Assembly (NCBI RefSeq): GCF_028583425.1
Contig: NC_072801.1
Span: forward strand, 65,301,766 to 65,365,765
Source of the DNA: Eublepharis macularius
Lineage: Eukaryota > Chordata > Lepidosauria > Squamata > Eublepharidae
Direction: 5' to 3'
DNA length: 64,000 bases
Below, one piece after another: positions 1-11,500 of this stretch. The first letter of the stretch is position 1; each line of letters opens with the position of its first letter. The translations under genes were made by a program, and so were the position numbers. Under the pieces are notes generated by a model. That model was not told the origin of the DNA. It saw only the letters and a program-made list of their open reading frames with translations, and did no database searches.

Positions 1-1025
1 TTTTTCCTCCCCTTGCCTAACTGTCCACACCCAGATCCCCCCCCCCCCATGCCATTATCCTTTCAGTTTCTTCCAAACATCACTGCTGTTCCAGAGTCTC
101 TAACAAAGCTGGTTCTGAAGCCACACATATTGTAATGCGTTTGTAGCAGTGAAGCTTTTGAAATCCATTGGCTGAACTGCTGTGGTGTCTTGGAATGTTC
201 AGAGAATGAAGCAGGTTTTAGTCCACCTTCTCAGAGGGAAGGGTGTCAGTTTGGCTGGGATTTAAACTTCACATAATGGGTGGTTAAGACTTGGGAAAAG
301 GGCCTAAGATGGGGAGAGGCTGGGGAAAGCGGTGCATAGAGGCAAGGAGGCTGAAGGAAGGGTAGTGTGGACTGACAAGGAACAACCTGAGAAAACAAAA
401 CTTGCTAAGAAACAAAGCAGGCAGAGGAGGAATAGGGAGCTGAGGCAAGAGGAGGAGCTTTGAAAATGCTTTTACAGTGCTTAAGAGGAGCAGGGACGTT
501 AAACAGGAACCTGAGGAAACAATGGCAGGTGGAGATGTGGAGGTGAAGGTAGGAGGAACCAGGGGAGGAAGTAAGACTAGGCCCAAAGGCTGTACTCGAA
601 TTATCAACAGAAAGGAGATGGGTGGGCAGGAGAGGGTGCTGAGGAGGCAAGGCTAAACCTCAAGTTTAGTCTCCAACAAGGGCATTCCTCCAATTGTGGC
701 TTCTCTAGGTTGATGCCACATTTTGATCTGATAGCAATAAGGAAGCAGCTGGACTGAGCCAGCCAATGGTAGAGGTATTACAGAGCAGTCCTAAGTAGTT
801 ACATCCTTTTAAGTCCGTTGAAGTCAGTAGGCTTATGGGTCTAAGTCTGTTTAGAATTGCACTGTTAGCCTGTTTTGGTCCCTCCCCTCAAGACCTCAGG
901 GGCCATCCCATCATACATGCCTCAGCTTCATGCGACAGAGGACCTGGGCCAGCTAAATGTACCTGTGTGTGTACACATGATAAAACAGACATACTCTGCC
1001 CTTCATATCTGAAGGGGCTATATGT
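1..1025. other. Non-coding sequence, no gene seen
   Basis: Short open frames occur on both strands, but none has a recognisable domain or a convincing splice context. The opening bases are pyrimidine-rich with a C homopolymer at about 40-49. A weak fragment near 783-840 resembles the foldback seen at 62112-62200. I see nothing else that can be named. Confidence 0.5.
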
Positions 1026-1208
1026 GTAGGGGTTAGAGAGTCAAACTAGGATTTGGGAGACGGGTTCAAATCCCCAGCTTGTCAGGTGATCTTGGGCCAG
1101 TCGCATGCTCTCTCAACCTAAACAATTGTTAGAATAAAATAGAGGCAGGGAGAATGGTGTTGTAAGCTGCTTTGAGTCCCCACTGAGGAGAATTTAAGTA
1201 AATAAAGT
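1026..1208 (+). repeat. Old tRNA-derived SINE (MIR/CORE-like)
   Basis: A pol III B-box-like GGTTCAAATCC lies at 1063-1073. It is followed by the usual text of these SINEs (a 'cttgggccagtcgc' block), and the element ends in an A-rich tail near 1200. It is diverged and has no obvious target duplication. The family name is inferred from pattern recognition. Confidence 0.6.
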
Positions 1209-1209
1209 A

Positions 1210-4200
1210 TGGTGGACACTGGATGTTTGGTCTGAACATGAAATGCAAACCTTACACAAGTTCTTCTCCTTCTTTGGCTTGTGCACCAAGAATGAGTTTG
1301 TTCCCTGTGATTTCTCTGGGCTTCACCTAAGTGTTCCCCCTCTCCCAGAGAAGTGTTTTAGGTAAAGCGGGGTCGGGGGGAAGCGTTGTGGCCACCCAGT
1401 CATGTTACTTACAGGAAATGACCAGCGTCATTACCTCCTTCCACCACATTACCTTGTGGTAAAATTGACAAAAATTTCTCAGTATCTCGTCACCCGGTGG
1501 AGGTTTAATGCTGAAAGTGCATGGAGGAAAAAGATTAAACATGTTTAAAAAGTCTCCCAAAGACCCCCACTCCACCCTCAGTGGTGGACGGAGGACTGCA
1601 AACATATCGAAAAGAAACGAGTGTTCACAGGAGACGTGTAAACCACAGGGTGGTTGATAAGAGTTTGTTTATTCCACCTTCCTACAAGGTTACCCACCCA
1701 TCGGAGAGCGGCTACAAGCACATTTAAAACAGCGCACCTGTCTTTCTCACATGGCCAATAAGAGCGGGAAAGAGCCTCAAAGAAACTTCGGGGGAATGTG
1801 TGAGAACAGAGTGTGTGACGTCATTCACATAGGGAGTGAAATTGGATCCTTTCTTTTTGGTCTTTGCACGAGCTGCATGCCTTGAAATAGATGCAGAAAT
1901 TCAACCGGTGAAGGTGCCACAGAACGAGTCAAACCTCTGGTGCACCTAACCTGGTATTGTCTACCCTGACTGACAGCAGCTCCGGTGAAGGGTCCTTCTG
2001 GTGGTTGGTCCCTGTGGCCTGAATGCTTTTTAGTCTGGGATTGCACACAGGCCCTTCTGCAAGCAAAGCATGGGTCCCTCTCCTGCTTCTTCAATATTCC
2101 CATGTGCCAGGAAATGCTTTACCTGTTGAATTCCCCCTTGCCATGTAAATTTTAAGAACACTTGAGTTTTTAATCGGGTGTAAAAGGAGGAGGAGTTCTG
2201 AGGCCCAGTTCTCCCCCTCCCCAATATTATAATCCATTAGACCCAAGAGAGCTTGGCAAGGTCTTTCTTGTTGCATCTCTTGTGTTGTTTCCCTTGCATT
2301 TCCCTTCTCAACAAACCCAGTCACAAGGCTGGCTTTGAGTTGGTGTGGGTCATTAGATGCTGTTTCCTCCCCTCTCTCAATAAGCAGGGGAAACAGGCTG
2401 TTTGCTCTCTTGCAGAGATTCCTTTGGTATTTTTAATACTACCAAAGCAGCATGAAGAGTGGATCAAGGACGATGCCATGCATGAGGTTCAGTCGAGTGG
2501 ATCCTTTGCATATCCGTGGGCACTGGCCACCTTCTTGGCTTGGCCAAATGCAAGAATCAGCCATTCTTCTGGAATCCAAAGGAAAACCCGTTAGTACAGA
2601 AGGCACAGAACCAAGGAGCTACACCTCCCCTCCTCCCCTCTTTTTAAAAAGAGGCTGAAAACAGCGGCTTGCCCATTCCCCCAGTTGTGCAAGCATACAG
2701 CCTGTATAGTAACTTGGACGAGTTTACTCCTTTTCTATGTTCAGGCAGTGGATGTGCCGTAACTGACTGAGATTACTATTCAGTGGGAAGGTAGTCTTGG
2801 AAAAATGTGGCCTAGTAACTTGTTTAGATTTATTTGTAAGGCTGGTTGAATGATTGCTGCAGGGCTTCCACAGATGGACTGTTTGCACTCAAAACACGTC
2901 ACAACTCAAAATAAGCCTTGAGGGGCACTAGTGGTGGTGCTGTTCCCCCCCCCCTTATCTCCAAAATGTCTGCAATTATAAATCATCCCCCACCCACCTC
3001 CAAAGTGCTCGTGATGAGAGAAACCTCCGAATCGCACCTTCTACTCATCTCACAAACACACACATTCTGTCACAGCTGAGGTTGGGTTTCTCTTTCCTCC
3101 CTTCTAAACTGTGACATCCTGTCATTCGGGCACAGGCACGCAGACCCTGTTAAACTGACACTTGTTTGCACCACGGCAGCAAACTTCCCACCTTCTACTA
3201 CTAAAGGTAAGTTCTCTGTAGATGGATACTGAGGGATTTCTGGTTTAATCTCTGCGGAGGAAACATGGGAGTGAGATTAGGTTTGGAGGTGTGCGAAGTG
3301 TATTTTGTTTCTTCTGGAAGGGATGGAGAGGAAGAAAAATACTGTGCAGGGTTTACCCTGCTCCCTGAGGTCTGAAAATCCAACTCAGCCCTGCATTTCT
3401 GCAGACATTCTCTGCACACGTTCAAATCAGTCTCTGCACTGTTAAGGGTCTCGCTTATGTTTCATGAGATGCTAAATCCTCTGCTGGGGACTAACTTTTT
3501 GCTTGATGCAATATCGTCATATATTCTCAGGAAGTAATAAAGGAAGTGAGGAGACAGAGGTAAGGAAGAGCATGTGGCTGCCAAGAAACATCCCTCCACC
3601 TCTGCAGAAAAGCCTCGGCTGGACTGAGGAGCATGTTATGCTTTCTGTAGCAGAGGTGGCTTCCAGCTTGAAAGAGCGGCATTCAAAAGGGAGGTGGGCA
3701 TCCGTAAATTTGTGGCAGCCACCTGGTAGGGCGATGTGCCCGACTATATTGCTTACCAGGCGTCCCATGCTTCTGCAGACGTATGTCTCCCAAAGTAAAA
3801 GTAACATAACCAGCCCTGCTAGATCAGACTAAGAATTCAGGGAGGCAAGCAACCTGTTTTCTGCAGTGGCCAGTCAGATGCCTCTGGGAAGCCTACAAGC
3901 AGGGCACGAAGCGGTCAACCCTCTTGTGTGGTTTGCCATCTCCAATCTTGTATCTAGAGATAATCTGTCTCTGAACTCAGGAGGAACTCTATTTAGCTAC
4001 CATGGCCAATAATTGCTGGTAGAACTATCCTCTGTAAATTTGTCTAGTCCCCCTTTTTAAAGCCCTCATGAGGCAATTAATTGCATAACTTAAATACACA
4101 TTGTGTGGAGAACTACTTGCTTTAGATTGGCTTGAATCTGTTGCCCACCTGTTTCATTCTAGTTTTATGACAGAAGGGGGAAAAGGCTGCTTCGCTTTCT

Positions 4201-4226
4201 TCAAACCACAGACAACCTTATACAAT
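1210..4226. other. Non-coding sequence, no gene seen
   Basis: No exon-like segment with a recognisable protein was found. The open frames at 2253-2594 (+) and 3503-3832 (+) look like chance: their compositions are unremarkable, neither has a family resemblance, and both strands are open over parts of them. Confidence 0.5.
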
Positions 4227-4530
4227 GGTTGTTGTGGGTTTTCCAGGCTGTATTGCCGTGGTCTTGGCATTGTAGTTCCTGACGTTTCGCCAGCAGCTGT
4301 GGCTGGCATCTTCAGAGGTGTAGCACCAAAAGACAGAGATCTCTCAGTGTCACAATGCTTGGAGCCTGTGACACTGAGAGATCTCTGTCTTTTGGTGCTA
4401 CACCTCTGAAGATGCCAGCCACAGCTGCTGGCGAAACGTCAGGAACTACAATGCCAAGACCACGGCAATACAGCCCGGAAAACCCACAACAACCATCGTT
4501 CTCCGGCCGTGAAAGCCTTCGACAATAAAT
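4227..4530. mobile_element. Palindromic pair of Penelope-like terminal repeats with target duplication
   Basis: Two copies of one repeat face each other. The left copy (4227 to about 4355) reads on the - strand and the right copy (about 4367-4530) on the + strand, with a short unique spacer. The whole pair is flanked by a 10-bp direct repeat, CTTATACAAT, at 4217-4226 and 4531-4540, so it looks like a single insertion. The sequence (GAAACGTCAGG, then 'cagcccggaaaacccac') matches a repeat I associate with Penelope-like retroelements. Each copy contains a hammerhead-like motif; in the right copy it spans 4403-4443. The left copy is shorter at its outer end. Confidence 0.7.
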
Positions 4531-4767
4531 CTTATACAATTCTTGTTCACCCCCACCCTGACATCTCATTTTCCAAACTTGGCGACATTTTTGTGCGAAA
4601 AGTGTCGGCACGGCAGAAACGTCTTTGCAGTGTCAGGAGAGAAAAGAGTCACCTTAAAGACACATTTATTGCGATGTGAGATTTCAGTAGACTACAGCTA
4701 GCAAGCAACAGGTGGAAAAGGCCAACCGGGTTGTCTTTGGAATGACCTACCAGCGGATTGGCACAGC

Positions 4768-5013
4768 CAGGGCTTTTTTTCTGGGAAAAGAGGTGGTGGA
4801 ATTCAGTGGGTTGCCCTCAGAGAAAATGGTCACATGCTGATGGCCCCACCCCCTGATCTCCAGACAGAGGGGAGTTGCGATTGCCCTCGGCGCGGAGGGC
4901 AATCTCAACTCCCCTCTGTCTGGAGATCAGGGGGTGGGGCCACCAGCCATGTGACCATTTTCAAGAGGTTCCGGAACGCCGTTCCCCCACGTTCCCCCTG
5001 AAAAAAAGCCCTG
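4768..5013. mobile_element. hAT-type MITE (CAGGGCTTTTTTTC family), copy a
   Basis: Terminal inverted repeats CAGGGCTTTTTTTC...GAAAAAAAGCCCTG are flanked by an 8-bp duplication GGCACAGC (4760-4767 and 5014-5021). An 8-bp target duplication and CAGGG ends are typical of hAT transposons. The two halves are also inverted copies of each other, sharing the 'ctgatctccagacagagg' block, so the element can fold into a long hairpin. It has no coding capacity. Confidence 0.85.
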
Positions 5014-5303
5014 GGCACAGCACAGACAATGGCCAAACTCTCTACCCTTGTGGTTACCTACAGCTCTCAATTAAAACCTCTCCAAGGCTCCCTTAGAAGT
5101 TTATGAGCAATCTTTGAAAATAATGCTTCCTTAGAGCCAGCTTCAGCACGGGATGACGCTGGGCATTTGATGGGACTGGGGGTCTGGTAAAAGACCCCTT
5201 ACTTGGTGCTGCCGTTCTCAATATATGAAGAGCAGTCAGAGGCCGCGGGAGGGAATCCTTTTCTCGGATGCCCAACCTCTTCTGGGTTAAAAGGGTGCAC
5301 TGA

Positions 5304-5505
5304 GAGCCAAACTACAAGTGACGTCTTACACAGGTTGGACACTAGTCGGCTTCCCTCAAGTTTTGATGGGAAATGTAGGCGTCCTGGTTTTACAGCTTGG
5401 CTCTCCATTACAGCTGCAAGACCAGGATGCCTACATTTCCCATCAAAACTTGAGGGAAGCCGACTAGTGTCCAACCTGTGTAAGACGTCACTTGTAGTTT
5501 GGCTC
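5304..5505. mobile_element. Foldback MITE with GAGCCAAACTACAAG ends
   Basis: The element is a near-complete palindrome. Arms of about 80 bp (5304 to about 5385 and about 5424 to 5505) start GAGCCAAACTACAAGTGACG and end in its complement. A 3-bp TGA occurs on both sides (5301-5303 and 5506-5508). A related copy at 15918-16151 shows the same design with TCA flanks. The 3-bp duplication would fit a PIF/Harbinger-like transposon, but the family is not settled. Confidence 0.75.
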
Positions 5506-5756
5506 TGAGTGTGCCTTCGAATGCTTGGAGCCAGAATTGTGCTGCCCTTCCAGTCTGAAATCACTACTTGCCCACCAACCACAGTGAACACCAAAAGAGG
5601 CCCAGTATGACACCAGATCTCTTGCAGGCAAATAACAGCCCCAAACAGAAACAGATGTGACATGGGAGATCAAGAATTTCTATGTTTTTGGGGGCGGGGG
5701 GGGGGCGGGGGGAGTTTTTCCTTTTAACCAGCCACACAGAATGGAGGAAGAGTTGT

Positions 5757-5985
5757 TTATTGACTTAATTTATACCCTTCTTTTCTTCCCCAGGGAGACC
5801 AAAGTGATTTACATAATTCTCCTTTATTCCATTTTATCCAACAACCTGCAAGGTAGGCTGAGCTGAGAATGTGGGGCTGGCCCACACTTGCTTTGCTGGT
5901 CACCCAGCAAGTTTTCCTCGCAGAGCAAGGATCTGATCCTTGTCCAGCACCCTAACCTCTGACCTATTCCGGCTCTGTAACATTT
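5757..5985 (-). repeat. MIR-like tRNA SINE, reverse orientation
   Basis: Read on the - strand it has the shape of an old tRNA-derived SINE: a tRNA-like head near 5985, a middle block with 'gtgggccagcccc' and 'cctacctt', and an L2-like tail at about 5760-5790. It is diverged. Confidence 0.55.
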
Positions 5986-5989
5986 TATT

Positions 5990-6855
5990 TACAACAGGAA
6001 AGCAGCGGGGGCGCTTTTACACCTTTCCCCCATGCCCCTTTCTCAAAATGAAATTCCCCTGAAGCGGGGATAGGAGGTTCAGGGTCAGTTTAGGGGCAAT
6101 TGATTTGGGGGGGGGCAATTTACAGCAGGAAAACAACATAGCTCAATCCCACCCTCTGTCCTGATCAAAATCAGTACACCCCCACCCCTGATCTTTCTTC
6201 ACAGCTGGTTTGTTGTTGTTGTTGTTTTTAAAAAAGCTGGGAGAACTGATTATGAATCTCCCACATTTCATATTTCAACCTTAATTCACTTGCAAATCCC
6301 CCAAGATGATATTTGCCACTGCCTGTTGCTTTTCTGGCAGGAAAAGAAAGTCACACACAGTTCTGGGTGCAACAATTTGGGGAAGAGGTTGACAAATGCG
6401 AAGGGTTTCAGAGGAAGGTAATGACGATGCTTGGGGGGCCTGGGAAACAAGTCTTGTGAGGCAAGGCTGAAGGAGCTGGGTATGTTTAACCTGGAGAATG
6501 GAAGGCTGATGAGAGACACAAACATACTGGCTATCCACATGGAAGAAGGCAAGGATCTGTTCTCTGGTGCCCCAGGGGGCAAGATCAGATCAAATGGGCT
6601 TAGGGGAAAGGAGGGAAGATTTCAAGTGAATGTTAGGAAGAATAGCCTAATGGTAAGAGCAACTTGACAGTGGAACCAATTTTACTGTTTGCTCGGTGGG
6701 CTCCTCCTCGCTGGTGGTCTCCAAACCGAATGGACAGAGAAGGCTCTGGCTTAAATTTCCTGCATTGAGCAGGGGCATGGACTAGACGGCCTTTACAGAC
6801 CCTCCCAGTTTTATTTACAAACTATTGAATCAAACTATCTGGTCAACAGCAGCCC
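5990..6855. other. Non-coding sequence, no gene seen
   Basis: Open frames occur at 6281-6582 on the - strand and 6431-6667 on the + strand, but neither has a recognisable domain. A short GTT microsatellite lies at about 6211-6228. Confidence 0.4.
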
Positions 6856-6859
6856 CACC

Positions 6860-7960
6860 ACAAAAAACTTGGCAGAAAGCCTGTGGTAGGGATATAAGTG
6901 AAAATCAAAGGAATCGGGTATGGTCTTCCAAAATATACAATACCAATGCTTTAAATATCAAACTGCAGTCATACAAAATCTATTCAAGATGATATTAAAC
7001 ACCACAACATCTTTATTATTGTAAAGCAAAAACAAATCCCAATTGCTGGAAAGCCTGTGGTAACGTTGGATCATTTGTTCATTGCTGGAGGTTCTGTCCA
7101 CATGTACAAAAATATTGGAATAAAATTCTAGAAGTTATAGAAAAGATCACAGGACACGAAACAGAAAAATGTCCAGAAACCATCTTGCTCAATTTACAGA
7201 ACGATAATGGTGTTTCAAAACCAAGAAAAGATCTTGTTTCTTTATAGCTGTCAGCAGCTAAGACTACATTTGCTCAAAACTGGAAGACAGACAAGATCCC
7301 CACCAGGGCTTTTTTTCAGCTGGAACGCGGTGGAACGGAGTTCCGGAACCTCTTGAAAATGGTCATGTGGCCGGTGGCCCCGCCCCCTGATCTCCAGACA
7401 GAGGGGAGTTTAGATTGCCCTCCGTGCCACTGCAGGGCCAAGAGCGATTGGAGGGCCGTTGGAGGGCCAAGGGCTACAGCGCGGAGGGCAATCTAAACTC
7501 CCCTCTATCTGGAGATCAGGGGGCGGGGCCACCGGCCATGTGACCATTTTTTCCGAGGGCAACCCACTGAGTTCCACCACCTCTTTTCCCAGAAAAAAAG
7601 CCCTGATCCCCACTGTCAAACAGTGGTTACTGTAGGTTTGGGACCTGTTGATAATGGAGAAAATAACTGATCAGATAACATCTATAAATAATCCCAATTA
7701 TCAATCTTCGTATATAGAAAAATGGTCCCCATTTTTTGAATTTGTAACCAACTATGCTACAACTGACAACTCTGTACCAAAATAATAATAATAATAAGGA
7801 TTTTCTTTTATATTAATTGTGTATGGTATATATCAGGTTGTTTAGCTTAATATCTTAATTGTTATACAAATCGCTCGTTTGGTGTTAAAAGTTTACATTT
7901 TGTTAATGTTGGAAAAAAATATAAAATAAAAATAAAGGGTTATTTAAAAAAAAAAAATCC
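6860..7960 (+). mobile_element. 5'-truncated L1-type LINE, split by a hAT MITE
   Basis: The stretch around 7035-7300 reads in part as the C-terminal end of an L1 ORF2 (a 'HCW...CPHVQKYWNKILE' style Cys/Trp-rich end). An AT-rich 3' UTR follows, with a poly(A) tail near 7946-7957. hAT MITE copy b (7304-7605) is inserted inside it, so the LINE is older than that MITE. Only the 3' part is present and it is not intact. Confidence 0.6.
7304..7605. mobile_element. hAT-type MITE, copy b, nested in a LINE
   Basis: This belongs to the same family as 4768-5013 and is in the opposite orientation. CAGGGCTTTTTTTC / GAAAAAAAGCCCTG ends are flanked by the 8-bp duplication ATCCCCAC (7296-7303 and 7606-7613). 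The interior again folds back on itself. Confidence 0.85.
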
Positions 7961-8501
7961 TAGTTTTCTAACACAAAATAATACAGGGACAGAAATGGGA
8001 CGCTAACAGTGCCATCGTAAGCAAGTCCTACTCAGGTCTACCCAGTGGGGCTTACTCCCAGGAAAGGATTCTTAGGAGTCTACAGTAAAAAAATGGTAAC
8101 ATTCAGAAACTAGAAATGGGAAGCAGTTTATAACTTTTTGCTGCCCCTTTAAAGCCACCGCACTACAACCAAAAGGGTTCCAAAGGATTGCTGGGCTGCA
8201 AGAAATGTGATTGCTTGGGGTGTCTCCGGATGCTTCGTAAGAGTTGTCCTGCTGGGCTGGGTTTAAAGATCCAGCTAGTCTGACACTCGCCATCAGATGT
8301 TTCTGGGCCATGAAAACGAGACTTCTCTCTTGTTGATTGTTCCCAGCATCCATCCAGTACGAAGGTCGACTAGCTCTGTACATTTAACTATGCGGTTAAA
8401 ATGACAGGCTCAGATGGCTACACTTCTGAAATAACGTGCCATGTAAAGAAACGTACCCCTCTATTCTTTTTCTTTCTAGGGTGTCTTTGTGTGGGCCAGC
8501 C

Positions 8502-11500
8502 ATGCTCAAAGCAAACCTCATGCCTGCTGCATCTGTGCTTCTCTTCTTCCTCAACAGCGTTTCCCCGAGATGCCAGGAGGGCCCGGAGGATGTATGCCAG
8601 AAGCACAGTGGTTTTGTGCCTGGCCACAATTTGGCTGGCGAAGGCTTTGACATAACCACGCTGGAGAGGAAAGGGGCCAGTTTGCTGGATATGAATCAAT
8701 GGGAAAATCCAGACGGGACTTGCACCTTGTGCCGGAATCCATTGCTGAAAGGGAAGCCACTCCAGAAACTTCCACTGGCTGGGGCTGACTGGGAGGTGGA
8801 CATCTCCTGCCACCGCAAGTTGCATTCCTCTTTGCAAGAGTCAGGCATCTCGGTGGTTCAGGGAGCAGGAGCTGATGTGAAGAACGACTGGAGGATGGGC
8901 CTGGAAGTGGAGGTGAAGCCTGAGGCACGTGTCCAAGTGAGCTTGGCAGGATCCCATTCCAAGATGGCCGACTTCAGCATAGACAAGAGTGGAAAAGACA
9001 AATACAGTTTCGCCACCCATGAACTCTCCTGCATTTTCTACAAGTGAGTGGGAAACGGGCGGGGGGGGGGGGGCGGGGGGAGAGCAGAAAAACATTCAAA
9101 TGATATTAACTCCTCAGAAACTACAATTATGATTATCATTTTATCATGAAAAGTGGGTATAGCATGTTAACAATAGAGCCAGAAGAAGTACCTAGTTTGA
9201 ATTTAAACTGTACTGACTGGGACTAAGCATGCCTCTTTCTCTCACCCTCTCACCCCCCCCCCCACCACCAAATCACCTCCATGTAACAAGAGGGTAATAA
9301 TCATAGCCAGGGCTTGTTTTCTGGGAAAAGAGGTGGTGGAACTCAGTGGGTTGCCCTCGGAGAAAATGGTCACATGGCTGGTGGCACTGCCCCCTGATCT
9401 CCAGGCACAGGGGAGTTGAGACTGCCCCGCTGAGCGGCGCGGAGGGCAATCGAAACTCCCCTCTGTCTGGAGATCAGGGGGCGGGGCCACCAGCCATGTG
9501 ACTATTTTCAAGAGGTTCCGGAATTTTGTTCCCCACGTTCCCCCTGAAAAAAAGCCCTGATCATAGCTGCACTTATATATCACTATTCTAAACAGATGAA
9601 TGCCCCACTTGGAGGGCCGAAAGAAGGCAGTGTTGTTATTATCCCCACAATACAACTGGGGAGCTGGGGCTGAGTAGCTTACGCAAGGCCACCTGCTAAG
9701 CTCATGGCAGGAGTGGTATTTGAACCAGCAGAGTACTGAAAATGCAGCCCAACCAGTTAACACAGAGAGTTGTAAGGATTACTGAGGCTACGTCCACACA
9801 GCACTGATTCTCTGTTGTGAATTCACAGTTGCTGTGAATGCAAAGGCTTGGCCATGGAAGGTCCTATATGTGGGAAGAGCAGGATTCAGCACTGTCCCTT
9901 TCCTCAGTTTCAGAGGGGGACAAACCAAAGAGCTGGAAATATGGAGAGGTCAGGGTACTCCGTTTACTGTTTACTGTTCTGACTCTCCTTTGAAATGTAG
10001 ATAGCTAGTCTCAGCACTTCCTCCTCCGGACTTCCTCCTTCTCACTTCTCTTCCTGGCATTGTTCCAGGCAACATCTCTCTCCTTCTCCTCCTGCAGGAC
10101 TTGTCCTAGCATCCATGCCCTCCCTTAGAACAGATAGGTAGTTAGGATTTGTCTCTCCTCCTTTCCTATCAGAGTATGGAATTCCTACAATAAGTACAGA
10201 TAATTCCTACAATAAAGAACTCTTATTTCTTTTATAAAGCAAGTGTATGATTTGTTATTTTCTCTCCTGCATACACACAGAACCTGTTCACAACCACCTA
10301 TCACACTTCCTCTGCTAAACGATAGACTCTGCTAATGGCCCAAACATGGAATCCTTTAATTAAGTTTCTGGGGCATAACGATTTATTTATCACTACACAG
10401 TTTCCTCACAACTGCCATTACCACCCCTTCCTACACCCCTGGAGTTTTGCTGGCTAAAAAAAACCCCTGGCCATTGTGGGCAGGAGGTTAAAAAACATGT
10501 ATCATCCTCTTAACGTGGGTGCTAACCCACTTGAACGGTGATCCTTCTGGAAAGATAGGAGCAAAGCAGGTTTGGGAAAGATTGTAGCACAGAAGCGTTA
10601 AAACCTGGAAAGTGGACAACAGGGGGATGGTGGCATGTGGATACTCCAAAAAAACATGGCTCTGGTTTAGAAGCCAAGGCGGAGCAAACAGCTATGCGGC
10701 TGCAGCCTGAGTTAATGTAACATGAAGTATTTTGAATAGTGAAAATAATGTACAAGCAATATGTATTAATCTTGTTATTTTTCTTTATTTATTGTTTGTC
10801 CTTTCAACAGCCTTGTGGAATAGATTTTACTTGTTCCCATTTTACAGATGGAGGGACTGAGGCTTAGAAATAATTGCTTGCTTACAACCGCAAATGGGTC
10901 TCCCCCACATCCGTGTGGATACACACATCTTATCCATCCCTACCTGCTCCCCAAACCCCAGTACTCTTTAGATATTCTTTTATTAGGTCTGTCAGTGGGA
11001 GTTCTTGGGCCTGAAACAGTTCCATGAATGTTTCCACAAGCCCTTGGTTCAGAAAAGGGCGATTAAAAGGATCAGAGTGTGACACAACTTCCCTATTCCA
11101 AGAGTTTTTTTTTAGGTTACAAAAATTTAAGTTCTTCATAAACCACACAGTAAGTAGCGTGGAGAGAACTGAGACCAACTGCTCTTTCCAAACGACACAC
11201 GTGGGGGCCATTTAATAGGAGCATATTTGGTACAACATTCAGAAGTTCTTTCTTCATGCACAGCATGTGGGAATTCAGAGTTGCATGGCATGATGGTATT
11301 GAGAGTAGTGGTGGCCACTAGCTTATATATAATTTTAGAAAGATTTATGGAGAATCCATTCATGCAAGGCTATGGCTTAGAAGAGCTAGTAATGGAACTT
11401 CCATGTTCAGAAATAGTATATCTACAAGTACCCAATGCTAGAGACAACTAACAAGATCTATCTGGCCACTACTAGGGACAGAATGCCGGATTAAATGGGC

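Noticed and set aside
284-650. Overlapping Leu/Pro/Ser-rich - strand frames
   Set aside because: They come from purine-rich DNA read in reverse; there is no splice context or domain.
4403-4443. Calling the motif a confirmed hammerhead ribozyme
   Set aside because: There is one extra base between CTGAAGA and helix II, and helix III is minimal. The resemblance is reported as a hypothesis only.
8436-8501. Upstream extension of the perforin copy 1 reading frame
   Set aside because: The frame is open, but it begins at GTG and crosses a clear splice acceptor (TTTCTAG at 8479). The first ATG in the exon is 8502 and starts a good signal peptide.
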